Below, one piece after another: positions 40,701 to 52,400 of a stretch of 64,000 nucleotides of DNA (its first letter is position 1; each line of letters starts with the position of its first letter). Position numbers and translations under genes: made by a program. Source of the DNA: Moringa oleifera (lineage: Eukaryota; Streptophyta; Magnoliopsida; Brassicales; Moringaceae); contig JAJFZO010000882.1 in the NCBI GenBank assembly GCA_021397835.1, forward strand, positions 1,178,001-1,242,000. The letters are read 5' to 3'. The notes beneath the pieces were generated by a model. That model searched no databases, was not told the DNA's origin, and saw only the letters and a list, made by a program, of their open reading frames with translations.

Positions 40701-40867
40701 ATTTATATTTTATACATATTCTAAAATTAAATTTTAAAAAATAAAAAATTGCAACAATTAAAATTGATATTTTAATTTTTATACAAAAATCAACTTAATA
40801 TATAGTTAGAAAACGGTGTCAGATCATATGAGCACACCTTACAAAAAATATAAAAGATAAAAGCACG
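37718..40867. other. MTP11 promoter side and AT-rich desert
   Basis: 37718-37860 is purine-rich 5' UTR sequence. 37860-38340 has ordinary composition, with G-box-like ACACGTGT near 38009, and is the likely MTP11 promoter. 38400-40860 is strongly AT-rich with two copies of the recurring AT-rich module (about 38810-39100 and 40340-40640). No gene seen. Confidence 0.45.
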
Positions 40868-40938
40868 TGTGGCTGCTGGGCTTCAAGCTCAGGTCTCCAC
40901 ACCACAACGTGCAATTCCCACCACTAAACCACAGCTAC
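40868..40938 (-). pseudogene. tRNA-His (GTG) pseudogene
   Basis: On the minus strand 71 nt align along their length with plant tRNA-His. GTAGCTGTGGTTTAGTGGTG leads into the anticodon loop CGTTGTGGTG and ends CCCAGCAGCCACA. The anticodon GTG is kept. There is a mismatch in the acceptor stem (position 3), a lost base after the anticodon loop that breaks the anticodon stem, and mismatches in the T stem. The copy should not make a working tRNA. Confidence 0.75.
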
Positions 40939-41188
40939 TATCAGAAGATTAAAGTTATATTTTTTATTTATTTTTCTAGATGCATGAAGACTTCGATCTT
41001 TGAAATAGTATATATTAAAATATAAATAATTTTTTTTAAAAAGTATATATTAAAAATAATAATAACCTAAATTTATTTTATTAAAATTTCATGAGTCAAT
41101 ATTTTATCAAAAGACTAAAGAATCATAGAGTTTTGTTCAATTCAACGTCATATACAATAAATTTATTTTCCAATTTGTTTTTCAATCT

Positions 41189-41310
41189 CACACCTTAAAG
41201 TAACATGGTCGGATAATAAAAAAAGAACTCGAGTTTAATAATTAAAAATAAATAAATATAATAATTAATTATTATAAAAATATATAATATTATCTTCATA
41301 CATAACACTA
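41189..41310 (+). repeat. Direct repeat copy 1 bounding the pararetrovirus block
   Basis: Starts CACACCTTAAAGTAACATGG and continues through AATATAATAATTAATTATTA to CTTCATACATAA. The second copy is at 44054-44174 in the same orientation with a few differences. Confidence 0.75.
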
Positions 41311-42611
41311 TAATTTAAGTGTGAAAAAGTAAAACATTATGCAAGAAATAATTAGTATAATCAATTAGGTAGAATTAACCTTGCGTACTGACTTAAAAAT
41401 TAAGTCAAAGATAAAATTTAACTTAAAACAAAGTAAGGCAAAAATGAAAATTTTTTATGTTCGGTACGGATACCAAAAAAATTAAAGCCTCATCTATCAG
41501 AAAGAAAATAAAAAAATCAATTAGATTCTATAGGCTATTCAAAAAGATAAACAGACACGGAAAAAAACCTAAAAAAAATTATTAAAAAAATCAAATGTTT
41601 TAAATGTGAAAAAGTAAGATATTAAGCAAGAAACTGTAAAATAACACAAAAAATTAATAATCCTAATATTTTAAAACTATTGACACTTTTACTAACTTTA
41701 TGTTGAGAAAATCTTACCATTTGATCTCAATTTTTTTGGCAAAATATTATTGTATAGTTTTGGTATTTGCTTAACTACCATATAATCCTAATATATAATC
41801 CACGGGATAACAAAAGTTGCATTAAACATTAAAAATTGTATTCTTGACACAAAATTGATATGTTTTAAAAAAATTTTAAGTCTTTATAATATCATTCGTG
41901 AAAAGAGGTATTGCATCATGTATTTTTGTAATGTTGATAATCATAAACTTGTGATATAAATTTTGAAAAAAATATTTTGTTGTAAATAAGTTTTGATTCC
42001 ACTTTGTTCGGAGATAACTTTTTTTATTTTACATTTGGAATAAAAAGTTTTTGAATTGTTATTCTTATCCCCATTTTGAGTAATTTCAGTTGATTTTGTG
42101 TCAACTGGTATAAACTCATAGAACTATTTTATTTTGATGGGATTATTTGTGATGTAATAGAATTCGGATAAGAAAGTTTTTTTCTGAAGAAGTGAGGAAT
42201 AAAATTTTTTTCATTTTCTACTTCTACAAGTATGTGGGTGTATACAATGGGAATGATGATATTTTTGAAGATATATTGGGTTTTTGATTTTGAATTAGAA
42301 GATTTTTATTTTGAGTTCGGAGTTGGTGCGAAAGAGATATGTTATCCTGTAAATGTATTTGTTAAGTGGTAATATGATAATTATGGGACAAGAGGTCTTG
42401 TTGAGCTGGATTTTAATGCATTAGCATTTGTTAAAATTAATAGAAAAAAGTAAGAAAGATTACCTTGAATTGTTTTATCTTTTTTGGGTGTATTAGATTG
42501 GTTGGATCTTGACAATCTTAAGGTATAAAATAAAATTCCAAAATTCTAGAGGCTGCTTTTGAAGTCGTGGATTTGATGAGGGTTTATATCTTTTTTTTTT
42601 TTGTTTTTCTT

Positions 42612-42990
42612 TGTAAAAATTTACTAGTCAAAAACTCTGAAATGAAATTCTTTTTACCTTTTATAAATTTGATTTCAAAATCAAATACTAATAAAATTGA
42701 TTGACTTCTTGCAAAAATTTATTTTGATATTAAATTTTGAACATCTTTTTGTAAAACTTTTTTTGTTGCCTTACAATCAATTTTTAGAAGAAAAAATTTA
42801 TTGTACAAATCATCTTGAAATTTTGTTATACATAAAACTATAGATAAGATTTTTTTTCAATAATTGAATAGTTTTCTTCAGATTTTGACCACATTCTTGA
42901 ATGATATCTTATTATTTATTCTTATCCTTTTATTATCTAGATAAGGATCCAAATCTTATTTCAAATGTATTTGTTTTTACTGTTAATGAT
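42612..42990 (-). repeat. Inverted repeat, left arm (RNase H-like remnant on minus strand)
   Basis: About 380 bp that match the reverse complement of 43683-44054, for example TTGTACAAATCATCTTGAAA here against the complement of the same block on the right. Divergence is by scattered substitutions and small gaps. The arms are separated by about 690 bp. Confidence 0.85.
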
Positions 42991-43682
42991 GCCTCGGGGT
43001 TAAGGATGTTTAGGCAGAATAAGATTTCATGTTTTTTTATATATTTTAATAACAGTTGTCATGTCTTTTATTCATATCGAAATTTTTTTTCTTAATCTAT
43101 TAAATAATGATTTACTTATTTATCTAAGATTTGAGATGAAGTCTCATACACAATTTAAGCAGTTTAAAAATCTCAGAAGTTGTATTTTATTTAAAAATTT
43201 ATTTACAAATTCTATTACCTTAGTTGTAGGAGTAATTGTACTTGAAAACATTTTATATCTTAAAAATCTAACTCTTGTTTAGAATAATTTTATTTTTTTA
43301 GTTGATATTTACTAAAATATTTTGTTTTGCAATATTTAAGAATTTATGTATGTGCTTAAAATATTAGTCTATTATGTTATTTACAATATTTAAACTAAGG
43401 TAAATGATGTATACCAATTAAATATTTCATTTACGATATTTTGAAATTCTGATGAGGTATTTTTTAATTCAAAAGTCATTATATTGTATTCATAATGTTC
43501 AAAAAATATATTAAAAGCTATTTTATATCTATATTTCTCAACTATTTAAATTTGTCAGTATCGTGATTTCATATCGAATTTTGAAAAGATTGAAGTATTA
43601 TATAACATACTAATAAGATCTTTTTTATTAGGTATTGGATATCTAATCCATCGAAAAGCTCTATTGGGGGAGAATATATTTT

Positions 43683-44054
43683 ATCATTAATGTAAAAATG
43701 TAAAAATAGGATTTAGAGAAATCCTTATTCAGATAATAAATAGATAAGAACAAGTAGTGAGATATTATTCAAGAATGTGGTATAGGACTCAAGAAAATCA
43801 TTTAACTATTAAAAAATAAATCTTATCTATAATTTTATGTATAACGAAATTTCAAAATGATTTGTACAATAAAGTTTTTCTTTTAAAAATTAATTGTAAG
43901 ACAATGAAAGAAGTTTTATAAAAAATGTTCAAATTTAGCATCAAATCAAATTTTTGCAAAATGCCAAACAATTTTGTTATATTTGATTTTAAAATTAAAT
44001 TTATAAAAAGAGAAAAAAAATTCATTTTAAATTTTTTGACTAATGAATTTTAGC
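43683..44054 (+). repeat. Inverted repeat, right arm (RNase H-like remnant on plus strand)
   Basis: Partner of the left arm at 42612-42990. Read in the plus orientation it carries the same remnant domain, interrupted by stops and frameshifts, and it runs directly into the second direct-repeat copy. Confidence 0.85.
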
Positions 44055-44174
44055 ACACCTTAAAATGACATACCCTGACAATAAAAAAAACTCGAATGTG
44101 ATAATTAAAGAAATAAATATAATAATTAATTATTATAAGAATATATAATACTTATCTTTATACATAAAAAACTA
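44054..44174 (+). repeat. Direct repeat copy 2 bounding the pararetrovirus block
   Basis: Starts CACACCTTAAAATGACATAC and shares the AATATAATAATTAATTATTA core with copy 1 at 41189-41310. It lies immediately after the right inverted arm. Confidence 0.75.
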
Positions 44175-46470
44175 TGGATATTAAAGTTGATAGAATTTAT
44201 AGGACGAGAGTTACATTTTGATAAAATATCATATCGTATATATTTAATTGATGTAACTTCTAAGTTTTCATTTAGAAATTTTATAAAATCAAAATTTTAT
44301 ATTGTAATTAATTTATATCATTAATATCATAAAATTATCTTTTAAAATAGTTAATTAAAATAAGGAATAAAACTAATTTGTAATATTACAAAATTAGTAA
44401 ATTTATTTAAAATAATATGAAAAAATTTTAAAATAAATTAAAAAACTAAATTAAAATATTGTAAATGTTCGTTAAGTAATTAAAATACAATTCAAATTTG
44501 CAATAAACATTACAGTTTTCACATTAATTTTTAAGTTATTATAAATAAAAATTATTTTAAATTAATTTAACTATTTTTAATGATAGTAATATTATTAATC
44601 AAAAATCATCATTAATTTTTAATTATTGTTTATGTTTATAAAATTTATTTTGTAATTATATCTTTTAATGTTAAAATGATAATAAAGTAAAATAAAAAAT
44701 TAAAATAATTATTATGTTACGCTATTAATTATTTTACAATTTAAATTTATAATAAATATTAAATTATATTATTAATTTTTAAGAAAAATATGCAAAATTT
44801 AAATTTAATATACTTTTTAATTTGAAACTTGAACTTCAATGTGATTTAATTTTACCATATAAATATTAATTGTATTTAAATTAAATATAAACTCAAATCA
44901 ATTATAAAAATTAATGATATTTTTATAGTTAAAATATTTTAAAAAATTACTCAAATAAATTTTATATTTTATTTTAAATCAATGACTCAAATTAAAAAAT
45001 TTTAAACTCGCAAACTATTATATATATTTATTATTTTTACAGTACATTTTTTAAAAATTATTTTTAATATTATAAAAAAATAAAAAATTTTTATGATAGT
45101 AATATAAACATGTTTTTATATTTTAGCAAAATTTCAAATCAACATTCTTCAATTTTAATATCTTTAATTTTTTAAATCATTAACAAAATTAAATTAAATC
45201 AAATTAAACATAAAATATAAAATTAGGTCAAATTAAAATTTTAGGGTTTAAATTAAAAACCAAATACAGTTTATTTTTTATATTTATTTTTTAATATCAA
45301 TATATTTTAAAATAAATTAATTTTAATTTTAATCATATCTCCCTTTTACACCAATCCAATTTAATCTAATATAATTTAATTTTATCTTGTGCATTAAACA
45401 AATTCTCAAGGACCTCTTAATTTATTTTTATTTTTTATCTCTGAAATCTTTAGGTGCGAAAGACCCGAACTCAATCCGAACCGAATCTGATTGTCTGATC
45501 GGGAAAGGGCCGAATTATAAATATATCATAATTATAAAAACATTAATTGTTATTGTAAACTCTAATTGCCACAATGTGGTAAATAAGTTTTTTTTTTAAA
45601 ATAATTATATCATTCTCTCCTGTTATATATTTTGTTAATATATATTTTTAATTTTATCACACATAGAGTTTCCATAATTTTACCTTCCATAAGTCTGAAA
45701 CAATTTATTTATTTATTTTTTTAAATAATTTTTGTATAACGGTATTATTTTATAAATTTATTAAAATTTTAATAAATATACAAACTTTAATTTATATTAT
45801 TTTTTAAATTTAAATATTCCCAGATCAATTGAAATAATTGTATTTAAAAAATATTTAATTTGATTCAATTTGAGTTTTAATTCGAATGATTATAAAAATT
45901 AATAATATTTTTATTAAAATATTTAAAAAAAATTCAAAAAAATTTTACTTCATATTTTTCAAGTTTATTTTTAAAAGTTATGAGTTATTTTTATATTTTG
46001 AAATTTTTTTAATACTATAAAATTTAAAAATAGTTTTACTCAAAACTTTTTTCTTTTTTATGATTGTGTTTAAATAATTTTAATTTTTAAAATTTCTAAC
46101 GTTTATAAATGAAAACAAAACTGAAACATTCCACCTATAATTGCGATGCTAATTCTTGATTATTTGATTAAATATGATTAATAATTTAAAATTATAAATA
46201 AAAAAGAAAGACCACGTCACCCATCAACCACAAGCTTTTCAACGGGAATTGCTGCGGATCATTACTCCCAGCGGTATCATCCTTGTTTTTACACTCACTT
46301 CACTTGCCCATGTTAATGATTCTTCCTTTAACGCCAACTCAGAGAGCAAAGCAGAAACTCGTTAGTTATTTTTTTGGTCTTCACCTACTCCTCCTTCACA
46401 TCTTTATCTTTCTGTGGCGTTTCCTCTCAGAAATTCATTAACGTTGTTGAATTCCTCAAAATCAGTAACA
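44175..46470. other. AT-rich intergenic DNA and HEXO1 promoter
   Basis: 44175-46190 is extremely AT-rich and holds inverted copies of the recurring AT-rich module (about 44920-45190 and 45900-46090). 46200-46470 shifts to ordinary composition and is the likely promoter and 5' UTR of the hexosaminidase gene. Confidence 0.5.
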
Positions 46471-49400
46471 ATGTTTAGGACCCTTTTGATTGTCCTCTCG
46501 GCTGTACTGTCTGTTTGGGTCGTTTCATCGTCATTGGACTTGCAGGGTGATTCTCTTGCCTACATATGGCCGCTGCCGGCGGAGTTCAGCTTTGGCAACG
46601 ACACGCTCTCCGTGGACCCTGCCCTGTCACTCTCTGTCGCGGGTAACGGCGGTGGCTCTCCCCTAATCAAAGCTGCTTTCGATAGATACAAGGGGATTAT
46701 ATTCAAGCACACCGGTGGGGTTTCGTTATCTAGGAGCTTCAGGACTAGAAGGGATTTGGTTTATGATATTAGCAAACTGATGATCATAGTTCAATCGGAT
46801 AATGAAGACGTGAGTTCAGTTTTGGAGGCAATTTAGTGATTGTGTTGCCTTTTCTATTCGTTTTACTGAGGAGTCCATTGACTTTTGATTTGGCCTTATG
46901 GGCAGCTTCAATTGGGTGTGGATGAGAGTTACACTTTGTCCGTTGCAAGGAAAGATGAGCGGTCGATTATTGGGGAGGCTATGATTGGGGTGAGGTTTTG
47001 AGAACTTGAGTTTCTTGTTTCAAACTTTGGTACTATTATGATGATTTTGCGGATACCCAGTTGCAAGGTCTTATTATTTATGTTTTTGATGATTTGGTCC
47101 AATGATACCCTTTCTTCATGCTGGGTAATAGTGCCCAGTTCTGTTTCTTTCTTGGTAATTCACGCAGTTTTTGATGACAACTGCTTGAATGAAGTGCATA
47201 ATCAGGTATACTGGTTATCAAGTATGGAACCAAAGCTAGTGTTGTATGTCTTTTGCTTCTTAGTCTCTGGGCCATACGTTTCTTGTCCAAGATGTTGTGA
47301 TATCTAATTGACTTGTGAGAACTTCATTGTGCAAATGCCTTTTTAAGTATGTCCATGTGGCCTTTAAATATTGTTCATTTTAATAGTGATTGTATGATTT
47401 TGCCTCGTTGGGGGTATGTCAAAAGGCACCTGTTGACCGCTTTGAGCTCTCTTTCTTTCTCTATGCATGGTGCATGGTAGTTCTAATTTTGGGACTGCAT
47501 TGCGATTTGTATTGTCATGGACTTCAGAATCCATGGTTTGAAATGGTACCACCAAGACATTGATGGTGTTTTCATTGTCTATTTCTTCGAAAGAAATTCG
47601 CATTTATTGGATTAGTGAAAGAAGCTGTACAGTGCAAGTCAAAAATTCCAGTTTTTCATAGTCTTCTTGTCTGGATGGACTTGAAAGGTTCTCCAAGCCA
47701 AAGATCTGTTTTTTTATGTCTGTAGTGGCAGTTGACAAGACCGTTTCCTTTCAGTGATGTTGTTTTTCTTTTTGCAGGCAAATACTGTTTATGGTGCAAT
47801 TCGAGGACTGGAGGTACGAATGACTATATTTTGATTGCCTGCAAAATTGTCCTTATTCATTTGCAATATGACTTGGCAGTTCACGGTTCCTGATTGTAAG
47901 TTGTTTTGCTGCATGGTTACCCATGGATTTGGATGGTCAAGGGGGAGTGGGGTTGGGACATATGTGGCTGCTAAGCATAAGTAAGAGGGTCTCTTTGCAA
48001 CTGACAATAAGTGTGAGAGATCAAAAATAGGTGGCAACCATACTTAGGCTCACCTTGTCTCTCAAACAGGCAAGTTTTAGAGTATGCACACACCATTTCT
48101 TTGTATATGCATGTGTGCCTCCTTGAATCTTTGCGGACATTACTCCACTTAATTACATGAACCTTGGGGTTGCATGAGTGAACTCACTCCTCTATAGCAT
48201 GGATTAGCTGATGTTGGAGTCATGTAATCTGATTTATATTGATCATAACATGTTGAAAAGATTGAGATCTTTGGTGAAAGAGGAGATAGTTGTGGCAATA
48301 AATTTTACTTCATAGATTGGAGACAACCACCTATTCTTGGATGACTTAGAGAAAATAGAGCTGCTAATGACTTTATGAAAATCCATATAGTAAAGAGCAT
48401 TACATTGCTGAGAGCTATGACTCCTCTGTTGATCTTTATCATATACCTTTTTTCCTTTCTAGGTTTATGTAATCTTATGATTTTAAGCTACATAATTTGC
48501 GTTTTCTTGGAGTATATGAAGAATATCTGGTTTTGTTTCCTAACTAATTGACTGAAAGGATCAGCAAGCTTGTTATTGGTTTCCCTCATGTATCTTCTGT
48601 TTTTTGCTGGTCCAGACATTCAGCCAATTATGTGCTTTTGATTATGAAACTAAATTCGTACAACTATACAGAGTGCCCTGGTACATCGAAGACAAACCAA
48701 GGTTTGCTTATCGTGGGCTTCTAGTTGGTGAGCCTTAGTCTACTGCTTCTTCTTTTGTTGCTGGAGAGAGTGGATTTCAACATTATTTTGCCTTGAAATA
48801 TCACTTATTGTATTTGAAAACAATTTTTGCAGATACATCAAGGCACTATTTGCCAGTTGACATCATAAAGCAGATAATCGAGTCCATGTCATATGCTAAA
48901 CTTGTGAGGAATCTTACTAGCCATCTTCTGTCTGGGTTGTATTTGAAGCTGAAATTCATTTTGAGCACCGACATAATGACTGCAACTTTTTGTTCTCCAA
49001 TTACTTTGCATTCAATCCTGATACTAAAATTACATCCAGTAGAATGTTCTTCATTGGCACATGATAGATGAGCAGTCATTTCCTCTGGAAGTGCCCTCCT
49101 ATCCATATTTGTGGAAAGGTGCATATTCGAAGTGGGAGCGCTATACGGTTGAGGATGCACATGAAATTGTTAGGTAAACTGATGCAACTTACTAAATCCC
49201 TAATAACCCCTGGCTTTTAAGTGAATCTAAGAACCTTTTTCAATTAATATTTGTGGCTTATTACTCATTTCCTCGAAAAATGAATATGACTTGCATCCTT
49301 TTTAAAGTATAATATCTCTTCTATCTGGAACTGTATTGTTAGTTTTCACTCTCATTCTTGCATTGATTCATTTGTTGCTACTCGTTGAATAACACATATT

Positions 49401-52400
49401 CTAGTACATATTTTTATCTTTTTGGTGTTTAATGTTTCCTTGCTCTTCCATAACCTAATTGTTGTCTTCTGTTTCATATGCCCTGCATCTTCTATCAACG
49501 TGAAGGTTCGCCAAAATGAGAGGTGTGTATGGTCGCTTCAACTTCATTAAAACAAACATGACATTTTCAAGCAAGTTTTGGATCCTAGTTTTTTTCTGTT
49601 ACTTCACCCACCAGGGGTTTGTATTTGCATGCTAGAAATGTGGCATTGTATAATGTTCTCTGAATGGACCATAAAACAAGTTTAAACTATGAAGTGATAA
49701 TGATTAGGCCTGTTATATTTCTGGCCTTCAATTATCTGTGTCTGTCTGAATGTATTTCCTTAATTACTTTGTTTTGTTATGGCAGGCATCAACGTTATGG
49801 CGGAAGTAGATGTCCCTGGCCATGGAGAATCATGGTACGACAATTCTTAACAGGAGTCTTATTCTTAGTTGGTGATTTTCTTTTTCTAGCTATGAAGCCC
49901 TTGATACACAGGTTTTCCTTGTGTAGTATTTCTTTTGGGATTTGCTGAATTGTTGCATGTAATCTATATTGTTATCCGGCAATTGATAAACTGACCTGTC
50001 ATCAACAAGTCTTTCCAGGAATAAACAGTATAAACTGTTAGAGAAGTTTATGATTTCTCAATTTTTTTTTTCGAGAATAAGGTACAATTAGAGTTTATTG
50101 TCTCGTGGAAATTTCAGTCTCGTTTGCATTTGGCCCAGCAAAGCAGATTTTTTTTTCTTTTCTTTTTTGAGTATTAGTTTTTATCTTTGTTCGTCTATTT
50201 CTTACTTGGCATTTAAGGGACTAACAGTGACTTCTAATTGATGGACTAGAAGTCTATGACCATACTTTGTAGCATGGAATTTAAACTTGTAAGCTACTTC
50301 TGTGCAGGGGCACTGGATATCCTGATCTTTGGCCTTCTTCTTCCTGCAGAGAGCCACTTGATGTTACAAAGAATTTCACTTTTGATGTGCTTTCTGGCAT
50401 CCTGACAGGTTAATGCAGTTGATATTTTTATTTAGCGATTCTGAGGTTTAATTTCAATTCGATTGGAAACTAGGACCTTTTATCTTTATCTATTCTATCT
50501 GCAGAGGTTTCGATATCTTGTTGGTTTGTTAGGTTCCTCACTTTAATCAATTCAATGATCTTGTTAAATCATTCTTCATCAATTCTTTGTTTTCAAACCT
50601 GCAAATGTTTTAGGTTTCCCAGTTTCTATTTGGCATTTAAACAAGAAAAAGGGGTCGCAGGCATGGAGAGCTTATTTAAATGTATGCATTTGTTGTGGTA
50701 GATGTCGGTAGTTTGGAGATTGAAATCTGGAACATTGTATGACCCGGAATAGATGTACATGGAGTTTAAAAACTATGTTACAGGATATGGAAGGAAAACC
50801 GTAAAGCATGTTATTCTTTTGTCCTTTCTTAAATTTTATTTAACATTCTGTTTCAGATATGAGAGAAATTTTTCCATTCGAGCTTTTCCACTTGGGTGGT
50901 GATGAGGTCAATACAGGTTAGTATGAATCAATTTTTTCTTGGTAGCGAAGAATTTATGATGTTTTATTGACTATGAAAGTAGTAAATTATGACAAAATTT
51001 ATTATGCTCTCGTATTCTAATGATTAAAGAAAAATATATTTAATCTATTGAAAATTTTCTTTTTATTGTTTCAATGAGTTTTACGGGCTTGTCGATCATT
51101 TTGCTTTGAAGAACTGTAATGGTTATACATATTCCAAATTCTGTGTGCGATTATCATAATTGGATTGTTAATATGATTAAACCCTTCAGAAGCTGAGCCA
51201 CTTTGTATTGTGACAAAAGGAGTCATCCTGTGATTGGAGAAAAAAGTTTACTTTTCAATAGACTCTACTGTCCTTATATAACCACCAGCTTCACAATCCT
51301 ATGCGTGTTACACTGGGACCTAGAGCTTCTACACTGTCAATTTTAGAAACTGTTTTATAGTTTATGACAAGAATGCATGTTGTGCTCTAAACTATCTGTT
51401 TTATAGTTTATGACTTCTAAACTCAACCAATTTTAATTTACCAAATTGTGGCAATGAAATGATCAAACAGATTCCTAAAAATGGAAATTATACTGCATTT
51501 GTAAACCAAGATATTACATTAGAATTTTGCAACCTCAAAATCATATAACATCATTAGTTTTTCCTATTTGACTAAAAATCTCAATGGTTTTTTTTTCTTT
51601 TCAAAATATTTCTAGTTTCCATTGAGGAATTGTGGAGTTGTATTATTATTATTTTTTTGATATCATGTCTAGCAAATAAATTGGAAAATATTAAAAGCTT
51701 TTGCATCTGCTGTCAACTAGTGAGATCACCTTTGGATATTGCAGTTAACTAAAAGTATTTGTTAAATATGTAATTCACTCTTAGTTGTTGCATAGTAACT
51801 GGTACCTGTGGGCTTCCTCTTGTAAACCCTCTCTCTCTCTCTCTCAACACACACATGCTACTTTCATGTTTCTATGCTTTATTGTTTATTAATACGAGAT
51901 GGTTCAACATCTGACAGCATGCTGGAACTCCACTCCACATGTGAATAAGTGGTACATCCTCAACTCCTTTTGTTCATCACCTTTCTATGTATTATATGAT
52001 GACTTGTCATTCCAAAGTCCATTGTTGCATGGATCAAGCAAGTGGAATCACACTGCAGAACCAATGGGATTTCCTTATCTATACTGTTACTTTCATCCTT
52101 GTCTTGCAACAAAGTATTGCATTTAACAGCAAGAGTTTAGATATGTGTAAATTATGAGCTTTATTTTCAATGTTTGACTACTTTCCTCCATTGTCTTTTC
52201 CCCTTCTTTTCCCCCCCTTTTTGTGTTTGCTGATCTCCTCTGTTAACTTCACACTTGACATTATAGAGTATCTGACACCAGATCTGATTAAAGATAATAA
52301 CAATGCTATCTTAGGTCACTCACCAGGGTTTTACAACTTAGTTGGAATGATATTATCTGTTTCATTTGCATGCTTATTTTAACTTTTCCTGGCAGTTTTA

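Larger units (their letters stand above)
41189..44174. mobile_element. Decayed, rearranged endogenous pararetrovirus (Caulimoviridae-like) fragment
   Basis: This AT-rich block is bounded by two direct repeats of about 120 bp (41189-41310 and 44054-44174). Near its left end, plus-strand remnants of a CCHC zinc knuckle occur twice, about 300 bp apart (41315-41350 and 41594-41639); one has an in-frame stop and the other lacks the last Cys. Two inverted arms (42612-42990 and 43683-44054) encode a remnant resembling the reverse-transcriptase-linked RNase H of plant pararetroviruses, in opposite orientations, broken by stops and frameshifts. There is no intact gene, and nothing suggests activity. 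The combination of coat-type knuckle and RNase H without LTRs of normal size favours an integrated caulimovirid over an LTR retrotransposon. The exact genus cannot be told. Confidence 0.6.

Noticed and set aside
42901..43282. Plus-strand ORFs of 64 and 73 aa between the inverted arms
   Set aside because: They are chance frames in AT-rich viral debris, with the left arm's coding remnant on the other strand.
46414..46470. Longer N-terminus for the hexosaminidase
   Set aside because: The upstream in-frame start is GTG, not ATG. The ATG at 46471 gives a normal signal peptide.
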